Assembly: GCF_005503535.1 (NCBI RefSeq)
Contig: NZ_SCNN01000001.1
Location: 310,001-374,000, forward strand
Origin: Mesorhizobium comanense
Lineage (GTDB): Bacteria; Pseudomonadota; Alphaproteobacteria; Rhizobiales; Rhizobiaceae
Reading direction: 5' to 3'
Length of the DNA stretch: 64,000 bases
Positions within the stretch are counted from its first letter, which is position 1; each line of letters starts with the position of its first letter. Under the pieces are notes generated by a model. The model did no database searches. It saw nothing but the letters and a program-made list of their open reading frames with translations, and was not told the DNA's origin. Position numbers and translations under genes: made by a program. Shown one piece after another: positions 56,032 through 64,000 of the stretch.

Positions 56032-57021
56032 ATGACGCAAGCGCTTGCTTCCTGCCTGATCGTGATACCCTGCCTGAACGAGGCGGCCCATATCGGGGCG
56101 CTGCTCGACCAGTTGCGGCCATCGGCCGAAAGGCTTGGCGCCAGGATCATCGTTGCCGATGGCGGCAGCACCGATGGCACGCTGGCCATCGTGGAAGAGG
56201 TCGCCGCCAGGGATCCGCGCGTCATCCTGTTGCACAACAGGCGGCGCATCCAAAGTGCTGCGATCAATCTCGCCGTCGGCACTTTCGGCGACGGTGCCGA
56301 ATATCTGATCCGCATTGACGCCCATGGCGGCTATCCCGACGACTATTGCGACCGGCTGGTCGAGGAGGCGCTGGCCACGGGTGCGGATTCCGTTGTGGTT
56401 TCGATGCTGACCAGCGGCAGCGGTGCCGTGCAGAAGGCTGCCGCCGCGGCGCAGAATTCCAAACTGGGCACCGGCGGTTCCAGGCATCGCCACCTCTCCG
56501 CCGGCGAGTGGATCGATCACGGCCATCACGCGCTGATGCGGATATCGGCCTTCGGCGCGGTCGGCGGCTACGACGAGACCTTCAGCCACAACGAGGATGC
56601 CGAACTCGACTACCGGCTGCGGCAGGCCGGCTACAGGATCTGGATGAGCGGCAGGACGCAGATGGTCTACTATCCCCGCGCCTCGCTCAAAGGCCTCTAT
56701 TTCCAGTATCTCGGCTATGGCCGCGGCCGCGCCAAGAATGTGCTGAAGCACCGCGTCATCCCAAAGGTCAGGCAGATGGTGCCGCTGGCGGTCTTCCCGG
56801 TGGTTCTCCTGGCTGCCTTCTCCTTCGTTCACTGGATCGCGGCGGTGCCGTTGCTGCTGTGGGCGTCGGTGTGCCTGGGTTACGGGCTGGTGGCGGCCAT
56901 TCGCCAGCGCAAGGCCGATGTCGCGCTGGCTGGCGTCTCGGCGATGGTCATGCATTTCGCCTGGTCCGTCGGCTTCTGGCTGCAGCTTCTCGGCCTCGGC
57001 GCACGGCGCGGGGTTGCGTGA
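56032..57021 (+). CDS. exoA: ExoA-like glycosyltransferase (GT2)
   Basis: A 329-residue membrane-associated GT2 enzyme: CLIVIPCLNEAAHIGALLDQL, IIVADGGSTDGTLAIV, YLIRIDAHGGYPDDYCDRL (D-x-H/D site), GYDETFSHNEDAELDYRLRQAGY, then two to three C-terminal membrane segments (VPLAVFPVVLLAAFSFVHW and others). ExoA adds the third sugar of the succinoglycan repeat in a beta-1,3 link. The stop overlaps the exoM start (TGATG). Confidence 0.9.
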   Translation: MTQALASCLIVIPCLNEAAHIGALLDQLRPSAERLGARIIVADGGSTDGTLAIVEEVAARDPRVILLHNRRRIQSAAINLAVGTFGDGAEYLIRIDAHGGYPDDYCDRLVEEALATGADSVVVSMLTSGSGAVQKAAAAAQNSKLGTGGSRHRHLSAGEWIDHGHHALMRISAFGAVGGYDETFSHNEDAELDYRLRQAGYRIWMSGRTQMVYYPRASLKGLYFQYLGYGRGRAKNVLKHRVIPKVRQMVPLAVFPVVLLAAFSFVHWIAAVPLLLWASVCLGYGLVAAIRQRKADVALAGVSAMVMHFAWSVGFWLQLLGLGARRGVA

Positions 57022-57971
57022 TGGCGGTTCAGGTCGGAAACCGCGTCATCGACATCGGCGTCTGCACGTTCCGGCGGCCTGAACTGGCCGACACGCTGCG
57101 CTCGCTTGCCGCCCTGAGGATGCCGGAAGGCTTCGATGTCGGCGTCATCGTCGCCGACAATGACGATAAGCCGAGCGCGCAGGCGCTGGTGGCGGCGCTG
57201 TCACAGGAGTTGGGGTTGCCGATCCGCTACCGGCATGCGCCCGCGCGCAACATATCGGTCGCCCGCAATGCCTGCCTCGATGCCAGCGAGGCGGATTTCC
57301 TTGCCTTCATCGACGATGACGAGACGGCAACCGCCGGCTGGCTCGCCGAACTCGTGGCGACGGCCGAGGCGAGCGGCGCCACCGCCGTGCTTGGTCCGGT
57401 GCGGGCCCTTTATCGTCCCGATGCGCCCGACTGGATGCGGCGGGGCGATTTCCATTCCACCTTGCCTGTCTGGGTGCATGGCGAGATCCGGACCGGCTAC
57501 ACCTGCAATGTGTTGCTGCGCCTGGGAGCGGAGAGCCTGCGCGGCCGCCGCTTCAGCCTGGCGCGCGGCCAGACCGGCGGCGAGGACACCGAGTTCTTCG
57601 ACCAGGTGCACAGGATGGGTGGCCGCATTGTCTTTTCGCCGGACGCATGGGTCGACGAAGTGGTCCCGCGCGCCAGGGCCGCGTTCGACTGGCTGGGCCG
57701 CCGCCGCTTCCGGGTCGGCCAGACGCACGGCCGTCTTCTCAGCCAGAATGCCGGTGGCATCGGCCTGGCCAAGCAGCTCGGCCTGGCCTCGGCAAAGGCG
57801 ATCTTTTGCTTTGCCGCCGCACTTCCCGTCGTCGCCAGTCCGGTGCGCCGGAACCGCAGCGTGCTGCGCGGCATCATGCATGTCGGCGTCGTGAGCGGGC
57901 TTGTCGGCATCCGCGAGCTGCGCCTTTACGGCCAGCCTTCGCCGGGGGAAGGGGGCAAGCGTGCGGCCTGA
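57021..57971 (+). CDS. exoM: ExoM-like glycosyltransferase (GT2)
   Basis: A 316-residue GT2 enzyme that in succinoglycan synthesis adds the fourth sugar through a beta-1,4 link. It starts VIDIGVCTFRRPELADTLRSL and shows VIVADNDDKPSA, NISVARNACLDASEADFLAFIDDDETA in parts (DDD metal site) and RGQTGGEDTEFFDQVHRMG. One weak hydrophobic segment near residue 255 may anchor it to the membrane. It overlaps exoA by one base and the exoO-like gene by 11 bp, so the three are coupled. Confidence 0.9.
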   Translation: MAVQVGNRVIDIGVCTFRRPELADTLRSLAALRMPEGFDVGVIVADNDDKPSAQALVAALSQELGLPIRYRHAPARNISVARNACLDASEADFLAFIDDDETATAGWLAELVATAEASGATAVLGPVRALYRPDAPDWMRRGDFHSTLPVWVHGEIRTGYTCNVLLRLGAESLRGRRFSLARGQTGGEDTEFFDQVHRMGGRIVFSPDAWVDEVVPRARAAFDWLGRRRFRVGQTHGRLLSQNAGGIGLAKQLGLASAKAIFCFAAALPVVASPVRRNRSVLRGIMHVGVVSGLVGIRELRLYGQPSPGEGGKRAA

Positions 57972-58929
57972 CGCGTCCCCTGTTCCCGACGTCTCCTTCG
58001 TCATCGCCGCCTACAATGCGCAGGCGACCCTTGATCGCGCGATCGCCAGCGCCATCGCCCAGAAGGATGTCGCCCTCGAAATCATTGTCGTCGACGACAA
58101 GTCACGTGATGCGACGCTCGACGTGGCGCGGGCCTATCCGGACGATATCGTGCGCGTCGTTGCGCTCGAGAAGAACAGAGGCCCCGGCGGGGCTCGCAAT
58201 GCCGGCCTCGAAGCGGCCCGGGGCAGGTGGATTGCGGTTCTCGATTCCGACGATGCCGTCTTCCCCGGCCGCCTCGCCGCCATGATAGCCCGCGCCGAGA
58301 AGGCGGATGCCCAGATCGCCGTCGACAACCTCCAGGTCATCCGCGAGGACGGCATCGTCGAGGATGCCATGTTCCCCCGCCGGTACCTGGAAGGATTGCG
58401 CGAGATTTCGCTGGCCACCTACATCGGCGGCAATGTGGTTTTCGAATCCAAGTTCAACCTCGGTTATCTCAAGCCGATCTTCCTGCGTCGCTTCCTGGAC
58501 GAGAACCGGCTTCGCTACGATGAGAAGCTGAGGATCGGCGAGGATTACATCCTGTTTGCCGAAGCCCTGGCCAAAGGCGGCAGATGCGTGGTCGAGCCTG
58601 AAATCGGCTATGCCTATCATATACGCAGCGGTTCCATCTCGCGCGTGCTCGAGCCGCATCATGTCGAGGCGATGCGCAAGGCGGATGCCGCATTCGCTCA
58701 AACCCATCGCATGGACGAGGCGGCCCGGGCGGCATTCGCCCGGCGCAGCCGCAGCCTGCGCAAGGCGGCCTCGTTCCTGGCGATGGTCCAACACATCAAG
58801 GCGCGGTCCCCGCTCAAAGCGATCCGGACGGCGCTCAGCGACCCGGCGGCGGTCAGGCATATGGGCATGCCGATCGCCGCGCGGTTGCGAAGAATGGCGG
58901 CACAGTTTGCCGTCGGGGTGGGGAGGTGA
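57961..58929 (+). CDS. exoO: ExoO-like glycosyltransferase (GT2)
   Basis: A 322-residue GT2 enzyme: VSFVIAAYNAQATLDRAI, EIIVVDDKSRDATLDVA, GPGGARNAGLEAARGRWIAVLDSDDAV in parts, NLGYLKPIFLRRFLDENRLRYDE and LRIGEDYILFAEALA. In succinoglycan synthesis ExoO adds the fifth sugar, starting the side chain. The GTG start lies inside the end of exoM and has a strong AAGGGGG site. It is a close paralogue of the GT2 gene at 44845. Confidence 0.87.
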   Translation: MRPDASPVPDVSFVIAAYNAQATLDRAIASAIAQKDVALEIIVVDDKSRDATLDVARAYPDDIVRVVALEKNRGPGGARNAGLEAARGRWIAVLDSDDAVFPGRLAAMIARAEKADAQIAVDNLQVIREDGIVEDAMFPRRYLEGLREISLATYIGGNVVFESKFNLGYLKPIFLRRFLDENRLRYDEKLRIGEDYILFAEALAKGGRCVVEPEIGYAYHIRSGSISRVLEPHHVEAMRKADAAFAQTHRMDEAARAAFARRSRSLRKAASFLAMVQHIKARSPLKAIRTALSDPAAVRHMGMPIAARLRRMAAQFAVGVGR

Positions 58930-59003
58930 AGATGCAGGCACATGGAGGGATTTTTCGTGGCCTGTGAATGGACTGCAGTCGATCTCCTCAGAAGGAATTT
59001 GCG

Positions 59004-59900
59004 ATGAAGAAAATCAGGAAGGCCGTGATACCGGTGGCGGGGCTTGGAACACGGTTCCTGCCGGCGACCAAGTCGATGCCGAAGGAAATGCTCCCCGTCG
59101 TCGACAGGCCCGTGGTGCAATATGCGGTCGATGAGGCTTTCGAGGCCGGCATCGAACACATCGTGTTCGTCACCGGCCGCAACAAGGCGGTCATCGAGGA
59201 CTATTTCGACCTGCATCCCGAATTGATCGGGACCCTGGAGCAGACCGGCAAGAAGGCGCAGCTGGAATCGCTGGAAAGCCTGCTGCCGGTGGCGGGCGCC
59301 ACCTCCTTCATCCGCCAGCAGTCGCCGCAAGGCCTCGGCCATGCCGTCTGGTGCGCGCGCGAGGTCATCGGCAACGAACCCTTCGCCCTGCTTTTGCCCG
59401 ACATGGTCTCCTTTGGCGGGCGCGGCTGCCTGGCCGAGATCACCGACCTCCATGCCCAGACCGGCGGCAATGTCATCGCCGTCGAGCGTTGCGATCCGAG
59501 CGAGACCAACAAATACGGCATCGTCGGCCGTGGCGCCGATGTCGGCGGCGGTTTCGAGATCACGGCCATGGTCGAAAAGCCGGCGCCGGCCAACGCGCCG
59601 TCGAACTTCTACATCAACGGTCGCTACATCCTGCAGCCGGAGATTTTCGCGCTCCTGGGCAATCAGCAGCGTGGCGCCGGCAATGAAATCCAGCTGACGG
59701 ACGCGATGGTCCGGCTGGCCAAGGACCAGCCCTTCTTTGCCCAGCCCTTCAACGGCCGCATGTTCGATTGCGGATCGAAGGAAGGCTTCATCCAGGCCAA
59801 TGTCGCCTTCGCTCTGTCGCGCGCCGACATGAAGGGCCCGGTCTTCGAAATGCTGCGGGAGTTCGTGCGGTCGCATGAGCGCCAGGAAGAAGCCGCATAA
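59004..59900 (+). CDS. exoN: UTP-glucose-1-phosphate uridylyltransferase (ExoN/GalU)
   Basis: A 298-residue nucleotidyltransferase that makes UDP-glucose from UTP and glucose-1-phosphate. It has [28 protein letters not shown] in parts (nucleotide-binding loop with catalytic Lys), [37 protein letters not shown] and TNKYGIVG. The product feeds both the glucosyltransferases here and the UDP-glucose dehydrogenase at 47625. The ATG has AAGGA upstream. It lies in the usual exoN position between exoO and exoP. Confidence 0.93.
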   Translation: MKKIRKAVIPVAGLGTRFLPATKSMPKEMLPVVDRPVVQYAVDEAFEAGIEHIVFVTGRNKAVIEDYFDLHPELIGTLEQTGKKAQLESLESLLPVAGATSFIRQQSPQGLGHAVWCAREVIGNEPFALLLPDMVSFGGRGCLAEITDLHAQTGGNVIAVERCDPSETNKYGIVGRGADVGGGFEITAMVEKPAPANAPSNFYINGRYILQPEIFALLGNQQRGAGNEIQLTDAMVRLAKDQPFFAQPFNGRMFDCGSKEGFIQANVAFALSRADMKGPVFEMLREFVRSHERQEEAA

Positions 59901-60086
59901 TGCCCATCTTTCGGGAGCATTGTCCGGTGGCTTACGGCGTGGGGGCCGGCAGGCTTCCCGCCATCTGGCATGGCGCTTGCGTTGCATCTGGCAATGCTCC
60001 CGATCTTCAAGGCACCTGGGAGCCAAGGCACGATCCCGAGACGCGCACCGCGATCTTCGGGAAACATCGTGCTCAAACAAACGGAT

Positions 60087-60124
60087 AGAGCGCCGCCCCG
60101 GCCTGCCGGGGTGGTCCAGGCTCT
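60087..60124 (+). promoter_or_regulatory. Structured leader upstream of exoP
   Basis: ccccgg-cctg-ccgggg forms a tight hairpin, and agagc with gctct can close an outer stem around it, ending 15 bp before the exoP ATG. It could influence translation of exoP. The rest of the 240-bp exoN-exoP gap shows nothing that I can name. Confidence 0.35.
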
Positions 60125-60139
60125 GGAATGGGACCGAAG

Positions 60140-62524
60140 ATGAACTATGCCAACTTTCCTCTCGACAAGAGGATGCCATTGCCGAATTCCGATGCAGGAA
60201 ACGGCGAAGACTTCATCGATATCGAGCGGCTGCTTGGCATGGCCGCGCGGCAGGCCAAGGTGGTCGCCGTGTGCGCCGTCATCGGCCTTTTCCTGGGTAT
60301 GCTCTACCTGCAGACCACGCCACCCAAATACCAGTCGGTCGCCAGCGTTCTGATCGACGAGGGCCTGAACAAGATCGTCGACGACATTTCGGCGGCATCG
60401 ACCACGATGCAGACCGATTCGGCCATTCTGAGCCAGATCGAGATCCTGACCTCGACCAGGCTCGCCTCCGTGGTCGTCGACAAGCTCAAGCTCGACCAGA
60501 ACGACACCTTCATGAACCCGCCCCAGTCGGCACTCGCCCAGGGGGTCGGTCTCATTCGCGGCGTCATCCAGTATTTTCGTCCAAGCCCCGTCATGCCGGG
60601 CGTCGGCGACATCAGCAAGCTCGACCCCGCCGCGCGCGATGCGTTGATCGCGACATCACGCCGCGACTATGCGATCCTCAAGCTGCAGAACGAAATCCGG
60701 GCGGAGCGCGTGGGACGCAGCTACGTCATCGCGCTTGGTTACCAGGCTACGGATCCGGGTCTGGCGAACGCCATCACCAAGGCCTATGCCGACGCCTATC
60801 TCGCCGACCAGCTCGATGCCAGCTTCGACGCCACCGAGCGCGCGGCGGTCTGGCTGCAGGGCCGACTGACGGAACTGCGCGAGAGCTCGCAGCAGGCATC
60901 GCTGGCGGTTGAGAAGTTCAGGGCCGAGCACGGCCTGTCCGCCAACAGCGATGGCCAGCTGATGAGCGACAAGCAGCTCGCCGACCTCAACGCCCAGCTC
61001 ATCGTGGCGCAGGCCGACACGGCGCGCGCCAGCGCCCGCTACCAGCAGTACAAGCAGATCGTCGACAGCGGCTCGGACAACGCCTTCAAGGACGCCGCCA
61101 TCTCGGCAGACCAGCCGAGCAGCGCACTGATCTCGACGCTGAAGACGCGTTACCTGGCGGTCGCCAAGCGGCAGCAGGATGTCGAGGCCAATTTCGGTCC
61201 CGAGCACCCCCAGGCCGTGGCGCTGGCCAAGGAGAAGGCCGACATATCGGCTCAGATATTCGGTGAGCTTAAACAGCTGACCCAAAGCTATCGCAACGAG
61301 TTTGAAGTGGCGCAGGCACGCGAGACGGCTCTGCGGGCCAACGTCGCGGCCGCGCAGGGCAAGAGCTCGATCGACAACCAGTCGCAGGTCAAGCTGCGCG
61401 ACCTCGATCAGAAGGCGACCGCGCTCACCACACTCTACCAGACCTTCCTGGGCCGCTACGAGGAAGCGGCGCAGCAGCAGTCCTTCCCCGTCGGCAAGAT
61501 ACGCATCATTTCGGACGCCTCTACGCCGCTCTCGGCTTCCAGCCCGCGCACCGTCGTCGTGCTCGGCCTCTCGCTGGTGCTTGGCCTGCTTATGGGCGCC
61601 GGCTTCGGCGGCCTCAACGAATTCAACGAACGGTTCTTCCGCACCGGCGACGAGGTGCGCGATCGTGTCGGCCTCAAATTCCTGGGCTACCTGCCAACAA
61701 TCGGCGGCAAGGCGGCGAAGGAAAGCAAGCCGGCTGACGAAGCCGACCAGAAGGCCGCCAGGTCACCGGCGGCGCTCGAAAGACGGGCGCGTATGCGGGT
61801 GAGTATCGACGCTCCGGCATCGATGTTCTCGGAAACGCTGCGCAGCGCCAAGATTGCCTTCGACGTCGTGCTTGAAGGACAGGGCAGCCGCGTCATAGGC
61901 GTCATTTCGGTGCTGCCCGGCGAAGGCAAGTCGACGGTCGCGGCCAATCTGGCCGGGTTGCTGGCCGCCAACGGCGCCAGGACGCTGCTCATCGACGGCG
62001 ACTTGCGCAATCCGGGCCTCAGCCGCAGCCTGGGGATGGAAGCAGAACAGGGACTGATGGAGGCGGTGGTCAACGGCCAGACCTGGCAGTCCGTGGGGAA
62101 GATCGACAGGCAGACCAAGCTGGCGATCATCCCGGCCGTGCTGCGCGGCAACTTCTCGCACACCAGCGAGCTACTCTCCTCGGCCGGCATGCGGCGCTTC
62201 ATCGAGAACGCCAAGGAAACGTTCGAGTACATCGTCGTCGACCTGCCGCCGCTCGGCCCGGTCGTGGACGCAAAGGCCTTCGCGCCGCTCGTCGACGGCT
62301 TCGTGCTGGTCACCGAATGGGGCCGCACCCCGCGCGCCATGGTGCGCTCGATGCTGGAATCCGAACCCTATGTCGCCAACAAGATCGTCGGCGCGGTGTT
62401 GAACAAGGTCGATCTGAAGAAGCTGGCCAAATACGGGTCGCTCGGCGCGTCGGAAAAATTCTTCGACAAGTACTCGACCTACTATCTCGACAAGTCGGAA
62501 GTGCGGGCAAAGGCGACGGTCTGA
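60140..62524 (+). CDS. exoP: ExoP-like polysaccharide co-polymerase and tyrosine autokinase (Wzc type)
   Basis: A 794-residue protein. The N-terminal Wzz domain has a membrane segment near residues 33-53 (VVAVCAVIGLFLGMLYL) and a long periplasmic helical region to about residue 465 with coiled-coil stretches; the second membrane segment is TVVVLGLSLVLGLLMGAGFGG (in parts). The cytoplasmic BY-kinase domain has Walker A VLPGEGKSTVAANL near 595, Walker A' LLIDGDLRNPGLSR and Walker B YIVVDLPPLGPVVDA. The tail KYSTYYLDK carries the tyrosines that such kinases phosphorylate. ExoP controls chain length and export. An ATG four codons upstream is a possible start. Confidence 0.92.
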   Translation: MNYANFPLDKRMPLPNSDAGNGEDFIDIERLLGMAARQAKVVAVCAVIGLFLGMLYLQTTPPKYQSVASVLIDEGLNKIVDDISAASTTMQTDSAILSQIEILTSTRLASVVVDKLKLDQNDTFMNPPQSALAQGVGLIRGVIQYFRPSPVMPGVGDISKLDPAARDALIATSRRDYAILKLQNEIRAERVGRSYVIALGYQATDPGLANAITKAYADAYLADQLDASFDATERAAVWLQGRLTELRESSQQASLAVEKFRAEHGLSANSDGQLMSDKQLADLNAQLIVAQADTARASARYQQYKQIVDSGSDNAFKDAAISADQPSSALISTLKTRYLAVAKRQQDVEANFGPEHPQAVALAKEKADISAQIFGELKQLTQSYRNEFEVAQARETALRANVAAAQGKSSIDNQSQVKLRDLDQKATALTTLYQTFLGRYEEAAQQQSFPVGKIRIISDASTPLSASSPRTVVVLGLSLVLGLLMGAGFGGLNEFNERFFRTGDEVRDRVGLKFLGYLPTIGGKAAKESKPADEADQKAARSPAALERRARMRVSIDAPASMFSETLRSAKIAFDVVLEGQGSRVIGVISVLPGEGKSTVAANLAGLLAANGARTLLIDGDLRNPGLSRSLGMEAEQGLMEAVVNGQTWQSVGKIDRQTKLAIIPAVLRGNFSHTSELLSSAGMRRFIENAKETFEYIVVDLPPLGPVVDAKAFAPLVDGFVLVTEWGRTPRAMVRSMLESEPYVANKIVGAVLNKVDLKKLAKYGSLGASEKFFDKYSTYYLDKSEVRAKATV

Positions 62525-62581
62525 TTGATCCGTCGTTCTTGCCGGGCCGGCCGCGTTGATCGCGGCTGGCGATGAAGCTGC

Positions 62582-63664
62582 TTACGCCGCCTTCAGCCGG
62601 TATCGGAAGACCGTGTGGTCGAGCAGCTGGCGGATGCGCGGTTCGGCTTGCGACGCCACCAGCCAGCTTGCGGCGATCATGGCAGCGCCGGCGATTGCCA
62701 TCGACAGGAGATAAGGCAGTCCGGCACGCACCATGGCGCCCAGCATCGCTGCGCCGACGACGTCGTGGATCAGGTAAAGCGGATAGGTCATCAGGCCGAT
62801 CCGGCGCCAGCCGCCCCAGCTGAGATCGAGACGCAGCGACCATGCCATCAGCGCGATTGCCACGAGGAAAATCAGGATCGGCGGCGCATAAGGCATGACC
62901 GCCCCGACCTTGATGCTGTGGACGTCGACGGAACTCGCGATCTGCAGCACGCCGCCACCGAGGAACAGCAGACAGAAGCCGAGGCGGGCCGCCGTCGCCG
63001 CCTTGAGGCGCATCAGCCACATCAGCACGCCGACGGCGAAGAAGCAGCCGTGATGCACCAGAGTGAGCTGCAGCATGCGTGTCTCGGCCAAGTCCGACCA
63101 GCCGAGCGGATAATAGAGGCACCAGAAAAGCGTGCTGACCATGCCAATGACGATGGCCACCGTTTCCATCAGGTCGAAGCGGCCGAGCCGCAGCAGCGCC
63201 CAGACGATTGCGTAGAACGCGATCTCGATGCCGAGCGTCCAGTAGACGCTGTCCACCCATGGCCCATAGGGCGCAAACAGGCCGGTCCGGACCAGCCTGA
63301 CCAGCGCATCGGTCGGCCAGCTCAGGTCGATGGCGAGCAACAAGGCCGCGGTGACCGGCGCGCAGATCCAGACCGCCGGTGCCAGTCTCTTGATCCTGGC
63401 TTCGAAGAAGCGCAGCGGCGTCGATTTCTCGGCGCTGAAGGCAATGACGAAGCCGCTGATGACGAAGAAAATCTCGACGCCGACCCAACCGGATCCGACC
63501 CAGGCGCCAATGTCGGGCCGCGCCGGGATGCCGCCCGTCGCTTGGGCGGAAATACCATTGGGGTAGGCCCACACCCAGAAGCCGTAGTGGTAGACCATGA
63601 CCAGAACGGCAGCGGCAAACCGCAGGAGATCGACGCCGCCAAATGTGATTTTCTGCTGAGCCAT
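62582..63664 (-). CDS. Acyltransferase 3 family membrane protein (ExoZ-like)
   Basis: A 360-residue inner-membrane O-acyltransferase with about ten hydrophobic segments. ITFGGVDLLRFAAAVLVMVYHYGF contains the catalytic-type His of the family (in parts), followed by WVGVEIFFVISGFVIAFSA, FFEARIKRLAPAVWI and VYWTLGIEIAFYAIVW. ExoZ acetylates a sugar of succinoglycan, and position directly next to exoP suggests a similar task here. The ATG is at the start of the conserved region. It is convergent with exoP. Confidence 0.83.
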   Translation of the reverse strand: MAQQKITFGGVDLLRFAAAVLVMVYHYGFWVWAYPNGISAQATGGIPARPDIGAWVGSGWVGVEIFFVISGFVIAFSAEKSTPLRFFEARIKRLAPAVWICAPVTAALLLAIDLSWPTDALVRLVRTGLFAPYGPWVDSVYWTLGIEIAFYAIVWALLRLGRFDLMETVAIVIGMVSTLFWCLYYPLGWSDLAETRMLQLTLVHHGCFFAVGVLMWLMRLKAATAARLGFCLLFLGGGVLQIASSVDVHSIKVGAVMPYAPPILIFLVAIALMAWSLRLDLSWGGWRRIGLMTYPLYLIHDVVGAAMLGAMVRAGLPYLLSMAIAGAAMIAASWLVASQAEPRIRQLLDHTVFRYRLKAA

Positions 63665-63795
63665 ACCGCACCGCCGGATGGCCCCCCAGGGAAAGTCTAG
63701 GGTGGAATGCTGCGACGCACAATCAACGATTGCGCCTTGCGGCGATCACAAAAGTCGCCGCCCCGCAACATCCGGGAAATGGCGATGGCTGGCCG

Positions 63796-64000
63796 TCAAA
63801 CCCCGATCCCGCGCGCCTTCATGGCGGCGGTGATTTCATCGAGTATGGCGGGATCGTCGATGGTGGCCGGCATCGTCCATTCCTCCTTGTCGGCGATCTT
63901 CTGCATGGTGCCGCGCAGGATCTTTCCCGACCGCGTCTTGGGCAGGCGCTTGATCGTCACCACCGTCTTGAAGGCGGCGACCGGGCCGATGCGCTCGCGC
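63796..64000 (-). CDS. Acetyl/propionyl-CoA synthetase-type enzyme (C-terminal end)
   Basis: Only the last 67 residues are in the window; the gene continues beyond its end. The frame reads RERIGPVAAFKTVVTIKRL, then PKTRSGKILRGTMQKIA, then MPATIDDPAILDEI. The KTRSGK segment carries the A10 lysine of the ANL superfamily, which is needed for acyl-adenylate formation. The ATIDDPAILDEI tail is typical of acetyl-CoA and propionyl-CoA synthetases, more so the PrpE type. It is a housekeeping metabolic gene that marks the right edge of the exo locus. Confidence 0.82.
   Translation of the reverse strand, partial: RERIGPVAAFKTVVTIKRLPKTRSGKILRGTMQKIADKEEWTMPATIDDPAILDEITAAMKARGIGV

Noticed and set aside
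1-64000. CRISPR array, tRNA, insertion sequence or integrase
   Set aside because: I looked for regular short direct repeats, tRNA-like cloverleaf ends and transposase motifs on both strands and saw none, so the insertions in the exo locus have no visible mobility gene.

Overview
The window is GC-rich chromosomal DNA that looks like Rhizobiales, most probably Mesorhizobium or a close relative. The evidence is a nearly complete succinoglycan-type exo gene set with its small repressor exoX, a rhizobial-type palindromic intergenic repeat, frequent GTG/TTG starts and 4-base gene overlaps. I see no tRNA, rRNA, insertion sequence, integrase or CRISPR array.

Layout. (1) 0-11 kb is a glycan region: a DUF1349 fragment, a GT10 fucosyltransferase, two further transferase-like genes on the plus strand, then a minus-strand block with GH39 and GH144-like glycosidases, a flavin disulfide-reductase homologue that has lost a redox cysteine, a GT4 enzyme and an unusual protein joining an Och1-like and an Anp1-like mannosyltransferase domain. 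(2) 11-28 kb is a catabolic island: an SDR, an IclR regulator, a Dpp/Opp-type ABC importer with a CoA-transferase and an aldehyde dehydrogenase in one operon, a four-carbon acid sugar kinase with a class II aldolase/decarboxylase, a GntR regulator, a class III aminotransferase, a peptide-type binding protein and a fused alpha/beta E1 dehydrogenase. Two IclR-type palindromes sit at the two ends of the island and three GntR-type boxes sit at its internal promoters. (3) 28-64 kb is the exopolysaccharide locus. Read from right to left its backbone (exoP-N-O-M-A-L, flippase, exoK, an exoU/O-like GT, exoX-Y-F, exoQ) follows the order I recall for the Sinorhizobium succinoglycan cluster, but the backbone is split by insertions.

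The insertions are the most interesting part. Between exoX and the exoU/O-like gene lies a complete lasso-peptide cluster (37.3-44.8 kb): an unannotated 50-residue precursor, RRE protein B1, peptidase B2, cyclase C, an HPr-kinase-like kinase, an ABC exporter and a divergent nucleotidyltransferase. The predicted core has a Gly1-Asp9 ring and ends in Ser, the residue type that such kinases phosphorylate. Between exoQ and exoF lies a two-gene operon that resembles nucleotide-centred conflict/immunity systems: a TIR/deoxyribosyltransferase-like protein followed by a SLOG-like protein with four membrane segments. Between exoK and the flippase lie a UDP-glucose dehydrogenase, a GMC oxidoreductase with a Tat-exported small subunit, and a phosphoribosyltransferase-HAD fusion. 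Together these suggest addition of a ribofuranose unit and possibly its oxidation to riburonic acid.

All family calls are from reading the sequence, without database searches. Start codons were chosen from ribosome-binding sites and overlaps, and alternatives are given where the choice is open.
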